NCBI GenBank assembly: GCA_017640605.1
Contig: JAEPQH010000003.1
Span: forward strand, 233,336-297,335
Direction: 5' to 3'
Source of the DNA: Balneolaceae bacterium
GTDB taxonomy: Bacteria > Bacteroidota > Rhodothermia > Balneolales > Balneolaceae
Length of the DNA stretch: 64,000 nucleotides
In this document: positions 8,311-16,489 of the stretch, piece by piece
How the letters are laid out: each line of letters begins with the position of its first letter
Position numbering within the stretch: the first letter of the stretch is position 1
Made by a program: the position numbers and the translations under genes
Notes under the pieces: generated by a model
Told to the model about the DNA's origin: nothing
Databases searched by the model: none
What the model saw: only the letters and a program-made list of their open reading frames with translations

Positions 8311-9229
8311 CGCCGAAATAATTATACCATTTTCTAAACGGCTTAAAGGCATTTTCAGGATCAAACGGCCGTTTATAGTCACTGGCTTTGCATTCTTCAC
8401 TACAACAACCTTCCATTATGTGTGCTCCTTCTTCGCTGCATACGAATAGCTTATTGCATTCCATATTTGCACAGTTCACGTAAGTATCGGCGGGCTTACC
8501 AGTGATTTCGCACTGCGCAATGGGCTCCAGATTCTTTGGATCTACCGGTACTATCAAGCGATCATCAAACACAAAACACTTCCCTTCAAAATGCTTGCCT
8601 TCTTCTTCTTTGGCGTAATTCAGAATCCCACCATGTAGTTGATTTACATCATCCCAGCCTTTGTCTTTCATCAATACCGAAAATTTCTCGCATCGTATCC
8701 CACCGGTACAGTACATTAATACCTTTTTGTCTTTCGGAATATTCACTTCATCGAGCCATTGGGGGAAATCGTAAAAATTATCCAGATCGGGGGTTAACGC
8801 TCCCTTAAAATGCCCTACTTTCGATTCATAGTTATTGCGAACGTCAATCATCACATAATCTTCGCCCGACTCCATAACTTTTCGCCACTCGCTTGGGGCG
8901 AGGTGCCTTCCTCCATCTTTAGGATCTACACCATCCATATGAAGTGAAACGATCTCTTCCCTGATTTTACAGATCAGTTTTGCGAACGGGATATAATCTG
9001 ATTGATCTTGCTTAAACTCGGTGTCTTCGAATCCGGGTAACGACCAAACAAATTGTTTATAAGCTTCAACTTGTTCTTTTGTACCTGCTGCCGTTCCATT
9101 AATTCCTTCACTTGATATATAAATCCTCCCTTTCAAGCCTAGCTCTTTGCACTTATTTTTATGTAGCTTTGTGAAACGCTCTACTTCTTCGATTGGGTTA
9201 AAATTATAATAAAGTATAACTTCGTACAT
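8276..9229 (-). CDS. trhO: tRNA uridine(34) hydroxylase TrhO (rhodanese-like, YceA family)
   Basis: 317 residues from the ATG at 9229 (MYEVILYYNF), the normal family start; the ORF runs 29 codons further upstream but those look non-coding. N-terminal acylphosphatase-like region with GRIYISSEGINGTAAG, central rhodanese domain with YVMIDVRNNYES and the active-site loop MYCTGGIRCEK (catalytic Cys), and a Cys-rich C-terminus. TrhO makes 5-hydroxyuridine at tRNA position 34 using molecular oxygen. It overlaps the RluA-type gene downstream and is divergent from the T9SS cargo gene. Confidence 0.93.
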   Translation of the reverse strand: MYEVILYYNFNPIEEVERFTKLHKNKCKELGLKGRIYISSEGINGTAAGTKEQVEAYKQFVWSLPGFEDTEFKQDQSDYIPFAKLICKIREEIVSLHMDGVDPKDGGRHLAPSEWRKVMESGEDYVMIDVRNNYESKVGHFKGALTPDLDNFYDFPQWLDEVNIPKDKKVLMYCTGGIRCEKFSVLMKDKGWDDVNQLHGGILNYAKEEEGKHFEGKCFVFDDRLIVPVDPKNLEPIAQCEITGKPADTYVNCANMECNKLFVCSEEGAHIMEGCCSEECKASDYKRPFDPENAFKPFRKWYNYFGDDFKQRTVESA

Positions 9230-9297
9230 TGTATTTCTTTTGTTAAAGACGAGATTGCCGATTATATCGTTAGCAAGCTCAAAAATAAGCAATTTCA

Positions 9298-11049
9298 TTG
9301 AAAAAGACGCCACCAACTAACCCACATCTACACTCATTTAAACTGCTTTGTACCAGCCTGTTAGTGTTGTTGACAGGCACCCCAATACTTGGGCAAATAG
9401 TGGGAGTTAACGCTGAAGTACAGAACCCTGAACTAGTAATTTTTCAGCATTTTGATTCAACAGGATCTCTTAATCATTCGCATGATCATTCCTTCATAAA
9501 ATGTCTTACGCCGTTAATTATTTCATTGAATGATCAAGAATCCGAAATATCACCTGCTCTAAAAACTGCATTCAATGCGTTGGATGCTCCTCGTTCTTTT
9601 TCTGCCTCTGAGTATATTTCGCCGGGAGGAAAATTCAGAATTCATTACGAAACCAGTGGCTCTCATCGTGTTCCCTCCGATGATTTTAACTCCAATGGAA
9701 TTCCAGATTATGTAGAAGAAATTGCAGAGGCGGCCGACTCATCCTATCAACATGAAATAGTTACTTTAGGTTTTACCGACCCTATCGGAGATGGCGAAGT
9801 ATACGATGTGTTTGTGCAAAACTTAGCCAATATCGGTGCCTATGGATTAACCAACAATCGAACTTCCGGTAGTTTTTCGTGCAATTCTAATTCACCCGGC
9901 ACCTGTATTTATATTGAAAATGATTTTGTGGGCTATCCGCCGAATACTGATCCCGAGGGAGATGTAATTGGAGCTGTAAAAGTAACTATGGCACATGAGT
10001 TTAAACATGCCATTCAGTTTGCCCAAAATAACTGGCAGGGTGAAACAGATCGTTGGGCCGAAATGGATGCTACTTTAATGGAAGAAGTAGTGTACGATGA
10101 TGTAAATGATTACTACAACTACATCACCGGGTTTGCCTCCGACCTATTCAATTTTCCTGCTACTTCTTTAACCGCCGGTTCTTACGAGGATATAACCTGG
10201 GCGCTGTATTTCTACGAACGTTTTGGACCTTTTTTCTGGACTGAAGTTTGGCAAGTGATCGAAGCAAATACAAGCATTACTCTTTTAGATGCTATCAGAA
10301 CTGTGTTGGTAGGTCAGAGCGATTCTTACGACGCTGCAGTTTTAGAATCGTATATGTGGCATTATGCAAGTGGGTCGGACTTTTCGGGAACTGATTTTGG
10401 ATTCGAAGAGCGGTTGCAGTATCCCAACCCCAGAATTTCAGCAACCTACACAGAGTTACAATCTCAATTAACCGATACATTGTTTTTATCACCTTTCGCG
10501 GCTCGTTACTATACGCTCGAAAACGAGTTCAATACGATTTCTGAGGGTTACGTGAAGTTCGACTTTTATGTAGAAAATCCTGAGGTGCATCTCGGTTTAA
10601 TAGCTTACATGCCAGATGGCTCAACTCGCATTCAAACCGCAATTGGCTCTCGCGATCGATTATCTGGAAGTATAGAAACCAATTGGTTGTATAACGAGAT
10701 TGATAAAATTGGCTTGGTAGTGATGAATAGCTCGGTAGATGAAAGCAATGGATATGCATTCCGATTTACCGACTACTTTATCGCCGAAGAAATACAGCTA
10801 GCCCAAAACTATCCGAATCCATTTTACCCGCGCACCAAAATTCGGGTAACCATTCCAAGAACGCAAAATATTACCTTACGTGTATTCGACTCAATTGGCA
10901 GAGAAATTCAAATCGTTTACAGTGGCACTATCGAGGCCGGATTTCATGATATTCTCTTTGATGCACGAGCACTTTCTTCAGGCATTTATTTTTACCAATT
11001 GATTAGCGAAGACGGCATCAAAACAAAAGCAATGACGCTTATAAAATAG
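9298..11049 (+). CDS. Secreted putative metalloprotease with T9SS C-terminal sorting domain
   Basis: 583 residues beginning at TTG; no ATG precedes the signal peptide (KKTPPTN... FKLLCTSLLVLLTGTPILGQ). A zinc-protease motif HEFKH (HExxH) sits at residues 233-237, followed by WAEMDATLMEEVVYDD, whose acidic residues may give the third ligand. The DDFNSNGIPDYVEE segment resembles the calcium-binding entry of MXAN_6640-type putative proteases. The last ~80 residues, from AQNYPNPFYPRTKIRV to GIYFYQLISEDGIKTKAMTLIK, are a type A T9SS sorting domain, so it is exported through the outer membrane and probably surface-attached or released. The 3' end overlaps the convergent gene by 11 nt. Confidence 0.85.
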   Translation: MKKTPPTNPHLHSFKLLCTSLLVLLTGTPILGQIVGVNAEVQNPELVIFQHFDSTGSLNHSHDHSFIKCLTPLIISLNDQESEISPALKTAFNALDAPRSFSASEYISPGGKFRIHYETSGSHRVPSDDFNSNGIPDYVEEIAEAADSSYQHEIVTLGFTDPIGDGEVYDVFVQNLANIGAYGLTNNRTSGSFSCNSNSPGTCIYIENDFVGYPPNTDPEGDVIGAVKVTMAHEFKHAIQFAQNNWQGETDRWAEMDATLMEEVVYDDVNDYYNYITGFASDLFNFPATSLTAGSYEDITWALYFYERFGPFFWTEVWQVIEANTSITLLDAIRTVLVGQSDSYDAAVLESYMWHYASGSDFSGTDFGFEERLQYPNPRISATYTELQSQLTDTLFLSPFAARYYTLENEFNTISEGYVKFDFYVENPEVHLGLIAYMPDGSTRIQTAIGSRDRLSGSIETNWLYNEIDKIGLVVMNSSVDESNGYAFRFTDYFIAEEIQLAQNYPNPFYPRTKIRVTIPRTQNITLRVFDSIGREIQIVYSGTIEAGFHDILFDARALSSGIYFYQLISEDGIKTKAMTLIK

Positions 11050-12013
11050 CTCGCTCTTTTAATCCGGCTAATGATGTGTCAAAATCAGTTAGATTGATCG
11101 AAGTAATCGAAAGCATACGTAGCATTTTGATTTCCATCATAGGTGCAGCAAGTTCTCGCCAGGCAATGTATCCGTCTTTAAAAATGAAGTTGCTCGAATT
11201 TTTCTCTTCCAATACTTGAATAGTTTCTTCCACCGTCAAATCCTGAGTGTAGGCTAGAAGTCCTGCCATTAAAATATTGACTAACCCGAAAACTTTGGAA
11301 TTCGTGGTGTAATCGAAACTTGGAAAGGAATGAATATTATGTCCCGCAAACTTCAATGCAACGTTGGCGTCGCGTGCATACAGCATAACTTCAGCCAAAA
11401 ACTCCGGAGTTGGGGCCGGCGTACAGTTCACTTTTAATCCGGAAAAAAGGTAATTATCAATTTTTCGCTTGAGCACCGATTTGTTGTGCACAGCAATCAC
11501 TTTAATAATCTTTTTCGCCAGTTCAATTTCAATATCATGTCCGGGTATTTCAAAGTATACACGGTGAGGGAGTAGTCTAGAATCTGCCGAAGTTGTTACA
11601 ACAGCTTCAATGGCTTTTACCAGTTCCTCAGCATTAAAATTATCGACACTTACCTTAGGCAAAGTTAACTCAAGGATATTGGTACGTACTTCTCCGGGAA
11701 ATCCTGAATGCGCCGAAAGAATATCTTTCTCAATATTCAGAACTGTGTTTTTGAATTCGTGCAGTGTGTCTACAATTGGGCCAAAAATACAGAGATTCAG
11801 TGGACCTTGTAACCGGTCCCGACGATCTGCGAACTGAGCCAGGTCGGGAATTTGTGAATGTGGAATCACAAATCGTGAAAGAATCCAACTGTCTTGGGTA
11901 TTGGTTATGCGGGTATATTCGCGCAGAGCGTCGCGCAAGGGTAAGCTTGTCGGCGGCTTCAGTGCTGCGTAATCTACAGCATCGTTTAGTAATTGCTCTA
12001 CTGATTTAGTCAT
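11039..12013 (-). CDS. Uncharacterised conserved protein, possible TIM-barrel fold
   Basis: 324 residues with no signal peptide. I recognise only a general pattern seen in a widespread uncharacterised family: a strand with LFSGLKVNCTPAPTPEFLAEVMLYARDANVALKF, a conserved Lys in ALKFAGHNIHSFP, a FGLVNILMAGLLAY helix, then FIFKDGYIAWRE and a late Ser/Thr-Phe segment. In relatives the equivalent region reads like a Lys-centred active site (K-x-x-x-G-x-H), suggesting a barrel enzyme, but no reaction is known to me. It is convergent with the protease gene (11-nt overlap) and divergent from the HU genes. Confidence 0.6.
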   Translation of the reverse strand: MTKSVEQLLNDAVDYAALKPPTSLPLRDALREYTRITNTQDSWILSRFVIPHSQIPDLAQFADRRDRLQGPLNLCIFGPIVDTLHEFKNTVLNIEKDILSAHSGFPGEVRTNILELTLPKVSVDNFNAEELVKAIEAVVTTSADSRLLPHRVYFEIPGHDIEIELAKKIIKVIAVHNKSVLKRKIDNYLFSGLKVNCTPAPTPEFLAEVMLYARDANVALKFAGHNIHSFPSFDYTTNSKVFGLVNILMAGLLAYTQDLTVEETIQVLEEKNSSNFIFKDGYIAWRELAAPMMEIKMLRMLSITSINLTDFDTSLAGLKERAIL

Positions 12014-12145
12014 AGGTACTGAATAATACGTATCCGAATTGGATTGATGAAAAAAAGATTATGCTAATTTTTAAGTATTTTCGGCGCTTATGTTATTTGA
12101 TTCTTTAGGTATTTTATAAGTAATTGATTCAAATTCTTACTTCGC

Positions 12146-12427
12146 ATGGGAAAAATAGACACTATCAGGCAATTAAGTGAACGCACAGGCTTCACGCAAC
12201 AAGAAACTGAACGAATTTATAATCGCTTGGTAGATATCTTATCGGACCATTTAGCCAATGATGAAGGTTTTACTTTGCCAAAAATCGGAAGTTTTCATTC
12301 TCGGATTCGCGACAGCTATCAAACATATAATCCGCATTATAAGGGGATGATTCAGTTACCTAAGAAAAAAGTGGTACAGTTCACACAAAGTACCACACTT
12401 AAAGATGAACTGAACGAGGGGAAATAA
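12146..12427 (+). CDS. HU-family DNA-binding protein
   Basis: 93 residues with the HU/IHF layout: N-terminal helices (DTIRQLSERTGFTQQETERIYNRLVDIL), then LPKIGSFHSRIRDSYQTYNPHYKG and a basic strand KKKVVQF. The usual DNA-intercalating beta arm is reduced, so binding may differ from canonical HU. Its stop overlaps the next start (ATAATGA context at 12427), so it is translationally coupled to the membrane-bound HU-LysM protein, which has its own HU domain. A heterodimer between the two is plausible. Confidence 0.85.
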   Translation: MGKIDTIRQLSERTGFTQQETERIYNRLVDILSDHLANDEGFTLPKIGSFHSRIRDSYQTYNPHYKGMIQLPKKKVVQFTQSTTLKDELNEGK

Positions 12428-13923
12428 TGAAGGATAAGGTAACACTAGCCGATATTGTTGAGCAGCTTTCCGATGAAACCTACATTTCAAAAACGGCCGC
12501 GCAGGAGTTTATTTCGCATCTCACTGATGTTTTACTCGATGACATTCAGGATAAAGAAAAAGCAGCAATCACCAATTTTGGAAGCTTTACCGTAGTTAAT
12601 GTTGCAGAGCGCAAAGGCGTAAATCCACAAACCGGCGAAACAATTACCATTCCTGCTCATAAGCGCCTTTCTTTTACGCCTTACAAGGCCCTTGAGAAAA
12701 AGGTGAATCATGAATTTGATCACTTAGAAGCGCGCGTTTTAGAGGATAACTCGGCCGATGAAAAACCAGAGAAAGAAACTTCTAAACCTAAGTCAGAGAC
12801 AGAAACGAACAGTGCGGAAGCATTATTCAATACATTAACTACTTCGCCGGGCAAGCAACCGTCACCTGATGACGATCCATTTAATTTTGAGGAAGATGAG
12901 GATTCCAACGAGGCTAAAATGCCCGAACCACAGGAAATCCAGGATACAGAAGTAGCGTCTGAATCTATATCCACACCCATATCCGAAGATGAATTACTCG
13001 ACGATATTCTTGGACTTTCTGAAGAAGAAAACAAAGAAGCAGAAAACGATGATAAGTTTACGTATGAAGTACCTATACCATCATCATCTTTCGAAATCGA
13101 CGATAGCAACCTAGGCCCTGATTATTCTACTGGAAAAAAGCCCGAACCATCGTTTGAATTAGACGAAACCGAAGATTTGGAAGAAGAGGAAGTGGAGATT
13201 GAAGCTACGGAAGAAGAAACTTCTAAAGAAACAGAAGAGAATAACTCAGCTTTAAAAACACCTGGGCTCCCAAATCGTGATAAAGCGGGAGTTTCACCCA
13301 CACTTCTTCTTGGTGTTGTAGGTGTATTTCTGATATTGATTATAGCCACATGGTTCTTATTCTTCCGAACCGATACTCAGACTCAAACGGCTGATTCATC
13401 CACTCCACCAGCTACGCAAGCTGATCCAATTAATGATCCTTTGGCTTTTGAACCACCGGCTGAATCGGAACCAACAATATCTGAAGCCGAAACAGAATCT
13501 GAAAGTCAGGTGATCCCGATGATTGCTGATGATGTGGACTTATCAGAGAATCCCGGCGAAATGATGTCCATCGAACAAAGCGAACCTCAGATTGAGCTTC
13601 AGGAAGTGCTTGAGATAACTTATACCACCAGTTCCGGCGTTTGGATTTATGAAATTGCCCGACAAACATACGGAAACACACGCTTGTGGCCGTTGATTTT
13701 TCAAGCAAATTACACAACGGCGAACGATCCGGATTTGATCTTACCCAACGTGAATTTGAATATCCCGAAATTGGAAGGAACTACCGATAATCCAAGTTCT
13801 GAAGATTACCGCCGTTTGGCTGATGCTGCTCGATATGTTGCCGTTGCCTACGAGCAAGCAGGTAATTCGGCGCAAGCTGAAGAATACCGTAAGGCGGCTA
13901 TTTGGTACGAATCTATGCGCTAG
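12427..13923 (+). CDS. HU domain - transmembrane - LysM fusion protein
   Basis: 498 residues. Residues 1-93 are a complete HU domain (ITNFGSFTVVNVAERKGVNPQTG, then KRLSFTPYKALEKKVN). Residues ~95-285 are low-complexity and very acidic (Glu/Asp/Ser rich), probably disordered. One transmembrane helix at ~292-314 (TLLLGVVGVFLILIIATWFLFF) is followed by a second acidic linker. A LysM-like domain lies at ~397-450 (YEIARQTYGNTRLWPLIF, then NDPDLILPNVNLNIP), and a helical TPR-like tail ends the protein. The HU part should face the cytoplasm and LysM the periplasm, so the protein could tether DNA to peptidoglycan. Related HU-SPOR fusions are known in Bacteroidota. It overlaps hemW by 11 nt at the 3' end. 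Confidence 0.85.
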   Translation: MKDKVTLADIVEQLSDETYISKTAAQEFISHLTDVLLDDIQDKEKAAITNFGSFTVVNVAERKGVNPQTGETITIPAHKRLSFTPYKALEKKVNHEFDHLEARVLEDNSADEKPEKETSKPKSETETNSAEALFNTLTTSPGKQPSPDDDPFNFEEDEDSNEAKMPEPQEIQDTEVASESISTPISEDELLDDILGLSEEENKEAENDDKFTYEVPIPSSSFEIDDSNLGPDYSTGKKPEPSFELDETEDLEEEEVEIEATEEETSKETEENNSALKTPGLPNRDKAGVSPTLLLGVVGVFLILIIATWFLFFRTDTQTQTADSSTPPATQADPINDPLAFEPPAESEPTISEAETESESQVIPMIADDVDLSENPGEMMSIEQSEPQIELQEVLEITYTTSSGVWIYEIARQTYGNTRLWPLIFQANYTTANDPDLILPNVNLNIPKLEGTTDNPSSEDYRRLADAARYVAVAYEQAGNSAQAEEYRKAAIWYESMR

Positions 13924-15055
13924 TTATCAGATCAAGAATGATGGAATCGGCTATTTTTAATCCATCGGGAGTTAAAGCGATGCTGTCTTCATTATGCATA
14001 ACAAAGCCATCTACTTGCCTTTTGTTTAAATAATCGCGCTGTTTTTCACTTAATAAATATTGATATCGGCTTTGCAGTTCACTGAAACTAACTCCCTGTT
14101 TGGTTCTTAATCCAAGCATTAACCGTTCTTCCGCCAGCGAGGTTAAGTTCAAAGTTTCAATTTCCACTTTCTGATTTATTGGATCATTTATATATGATTT
14201 CAGATCCGATTCGTTGCGCCAGCGCTGAGCTTGCGCCCTATCTGCCTCCCACCAAAGTGAATGTGCTGCCGGCCCCAATCCCAAGTAATTCTGGTGCGAC
14301 CAATACGCGGAATTGTGTACTGCTTCATGACCGGGTTTAGCGTAATTGCTAACCTCATATTGATGGATTCCTGCATCTGCTAATCGAGAAACAATGGTAT
14401 CAAAATGTGTGGCTACTTGATCGTCTTCCGGAGCAATGATGCGCCCTAATTCCACTTGTTTTCCCAATCGGGTGTGCGGTTCCACCGTGAGAGAATAGGC
14501 CGAAATATGCGGCGGGTTGAAGCTGAGCAAAGTTTCGATATCACTTTCCAATACTTCCAGCGACTGCCCCGGATTGCCATAAATCAAATCAACCGTAAAA
14601 TTATCAAATCCGGCTGTCGACAAATATTCCAGGCTTTTTAGCGCTTCTGCGCGATTGTGCGCACGATGCATAAACGCAAGCAAGCTTTCATCAAACGATT
14701 GAACTCCCATACTTGCCCGGTTGATTCCAAGACTTTTTAGATCTCCGAGATAACCCGGTTTCACATCATCGGGATTCATTTCAACCGTAAGTTCTTCAAC
14801 AGCTAGTTTAAATGTTTTGGCTATCGCTTCTAATATTTGTTCAAACTGATTCGCATTTAGCAACGATGGTGTTCCTCCTCCAAAATACACCGATTTGATC
14901 GGTTCCTTTGTTATTCGAGAATTTCGATACGATTCAATTTCTTTAATTAACGCATCAACAAAGTCTTGTTTCTGATGATGGCGGGTTACAAAATAGAAAT
15001 CGCAATAAGAACAGGCTTGTTTACAGAATGGAATATGCAGGTAAAGTCCGGACAT
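13913..15055 (-). CDS. hemW: HemW-like radical SAM heme chaperone
   Basis: 380 residues from the ATG at 15055 (MSGLYLHIPFC); an upstream start would add 14 residues encoded by an intergenic repeat. The radical-SAM cluster motif is CKQACSYCDF (CxxxCxxC), followed by VYFGGGTPSLL and VEMNPDDV, typical of the HemN/HemW family. HemW proteins bind heme and a 4Fe-4S cluster and insert heme into target proteins; they lack the N-terminal extension of true oxygen-independent coproporphyrinogen oxidase HemN, and so does this one. SYWSHQNYLGLGPAAHS is the conserved later block. Confidence 0.92.
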   Translation of the reverse strand: MSGLYLHIPFCKQACSYCDFYFVTRHHQKQDFVDALIKEIESYRNSRITKEPIKSVYFGGGTPSLLNANQFEQILEAIAKTFKLAVEELTVEMNPDDVKPGYLGDLKSLGINRASMGVQSFDESLLAFMHRAHNRAEALKSLEYLSTAGFDNFTVDLIYGNPGQSLEVLESDIETLLSFNPPHISAYSLTVEPHTRLGKQVELGRIIAPEDDQVATHFDTIVSRLADAGIHQYEVSNYAKPGHEAVHNSAYWSHQNYLGLGPAAHSLWWEADRAQAQRWRNESDLKSYINDPINQKVEIETLNLTSLAEERLMLGLRTKQGVSFSELQSRYQYLLSEKQRDYLNKRQVDGFVMHNEDSIALTPDGLKIADSIILDLITSA

Positions 15056-15056
15056 T

Positions 15057-15112
15057 TTGAAATATTCAATATTCAACACACAATATTCAAAGATCATTGA
15101 ATATTGATATCT
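15057..15112. repeat. AT-rich inverted repeat (ATTCAATATTC type)
   Basis: AATATTCAATATTCAA...ATATTCAA...TTGAATATTGATAT lies between the gamma-carbonic anhydrase gene and hemW. The words GATATTCAAT and TTGAATATTC recur at about 20405-20432 after nadA. Low complexity; no function can be assigned. Confidence 0.5.
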
Positions 15113-15114
15113 GT

Positions 15115-15660
15115 TTATTCCTGCTTATAAAAAGGGTTTGACTCATACTCGTCTTTTCCTGAATAGGCTCGGCTGTATTTCACGTAATTTTGGGAATACT
15201 TTTGAATGGATGCTATTTCTTCCTCACTTAGCTTGCGCGCAGCTTTAGCCGGAGAACCCATATACAAATAACCGCTCTCCAAAGTTTTACCAGGCGGAAC
15301 CAGTGTTCCTGCGGCAATTATTACATCCGGTTGAATAACAGCTTTATCCAAAATGGTTGCATTTATTCCAATTAATACCCGATCGTGAATGGTGCAGCCA
15401 TGAACTACCGCGCCGTGACCAATGGTAACTTCATCACCAATAAAAGTCGGCCCTGTTTGGTTCATTACATGGATGCACACGTTATCCTGCACGTTCGAGC
15501 GTTTTCCAATGGTGATCTTATTCACATCGCCACGAATAGTAACATTAAACCACGCACTGCTTTCTTCTGCCATGGTTACATCGCCAATGATTTCTGCACT
15601 GTCAACAACAAAGGCTGTTGAATGGATATCGGGTGATTTTCCTAAAAACTCTCTGATCAT
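15115..15660 (-). CDS. Gamma-class carbonic anhydrase family protein (left-handed beta-helix)
   Basis: 181 residues of hexapeptide repeats. The family order is clear: FVVDSAEIIGDVTMAEESSAWF, IRGDVNKITIGKRSNVQDNVCIHV, IGHGAVVHGCTI and the C-terminal GSPAKAARKLSEEE. The three metal-ligand histidines of the gamma-CA fold map to IHVMNQ, IGHGAVVHG. Proteins of this YrdA/CaiE-like group bind Zn or Fe, but many lack proven carbonic anhydrase activity. It lies head-to-tail with the DUF3667 gene (start of this gene 3 nt after that stop) and with hemW. Confidence 0.92.
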   Translation of the reverse strand: MIREFLGKSPDIHSTAFVVDSAEIIGDVTMAEESSAWFNVTIRGDVNKITIGKRSNVQDNVCIHVMNQTGPTFIGDEVTIGHGAVVHGCTIHDRVLIGINATILDKAVIQPDVIIAAGTLVPPGKTLESGYLYMGSPAKAARKLSEEEIASIQKYSQNYVKYSRAYSGKDEYESNPFYKQE

Positions 15661-15663
15661 AGT

Positions 15664-16422
15664 TTAGTTTATTGGTGAAAAGAAATAAGCCGCCATGAGT
15701 AGGGCCAAGGATATAATATAAAATATCATGATACCGAAACTCTTGGCAATTGTCTTTATCCATCCTTCCCCAAAAGTTTTTTTAAGATAGGTAATGAAAT
15801 AACCAAAAATGGCGATTTGAGCAGGTGCACTAATTATGAGCGCCACAATTTGCACCCACATTTCATCCGAAACTCGTTCCAGCCAAATGGTAAACAGCTC
15901 GATACTCATCAGCACAAACCAAACGGAATGAATGTGAAGCGCCAGTATCAGATGCTCAACATAAAACGCTTTCTTTTTCCTATAAAAGAGTCCAATCAGC
16001 CATGCAAAAAGTGGGACTAAAAAAAACAGCCCGTACTGAACAATGGTAGGAAGATCACCGGCATTTCCTTCATCGTTATTAAAGTTGATGAAGAACACCT
16101 GCGAGCTATCAATTAAGCTCACCATCAAAAAATAGAATACACTTATTGAAATGTAAATTCGGATGGGTGGCAGATAACTTGCTCTTTTTCCGTCTAGATA
16201 TTCGGTAGTTACCTTACCGGGCTTGGCAAATAAATGCTTGATGGTAATGAACCATCGGCTGTCTACATTAAATAATGTTTCGACTGCATCGCTCAAAAAA
16301 ACGCGAAGTGGCTGTTTTGTGGCCTGTGCTTTTTGTCCGCAAACCGCACAATAATGCTCCACTTTTTCTGAACCACAGTTTAAGCAGGTTTGGGTGATTA
16401 TTTTTTGGCCATTACTCATCAT
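15664..16422 (-). CDS. DUF3667 membrane protein with zinc-ribbon N-terminus
   Basis: 252 residues. The N-terminus holds a CLNCGSEKVEHYCAVCGQK zinc ribbon (two CxxC pairs) followed by the DUF3667 hallmark VDSRWFITIKHLFAKPG and the YLDGKRASYLPPIRIYISISVFYF stretch leading into the first of about four or five transmembrane helices. The function of DUF3667 is unknown. Its stop is 3 nt from the next gene on the same strand, so co-transcription with the carbonic-anhydrase-like gene is likely. Either Met of MM may be the start. Confidence 0.88.
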   Translation of the reverse strand: MMSNGQKIITQTCLNCGSEKVEHYCAVCGQKAQATKQPLRVFLSDAVETLFNVDSRWFITIKHLFAKPGKVTTEYLDGKRASYLPPIRIYISISVFYFLMVSLIDSSQVFFINFNNDEGNAGDLPTIVQYGLFFLVPLFAWLIGLFYRKKKAFYVEHLILALHIHSVWFVLMSIELFTIWLERVSDEMWVQIVALIISAPAQIAIFGYFITYLKKTFGEGWIKTIAKSFGIMIFYIISLALLMAAYFFSPIN

Positions 16423-16430
16423 CCGAAAAT

Positions 16431-16463
16431 AAAAAAGGTTTCGATTGAAACAACCGAAACCTT
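16431..16463 (-). terminator. Rho-independent terminator after the DsbA-like gene
   Basis: Read on the minus strand, AAGGTTTCG and CGAAACCTT form a 9-bp stem (16463-16455 and 16443-16435) with an 11-base loop, followed directly by a run of T (TTTTTTATTTT). It lies just after the stop of the DsbA-like gene at 16490, where a terminator is expected. Confidence 0.85.
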
Positions 16464-16489
16464 AAATGGAAACTCAAGCTGGATTATGG

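Noticed and set aside
8078..8449. Plus-strand 123-codon ORF
   Set aside because: Antisense shadow of the pseudouridine synthase and trhO genes, which have clear family motifs on the minus strand.
12720..13109. Ser-rich minus-strand ORF of 129 codons
   Set aside because: It is the antisense of the Glu/Asp-rich linker of the HU-LysM protein; GAA/GAT codons read as TTC/ATC and TCx on the other strand, giving an artificial Ser-rich protein.
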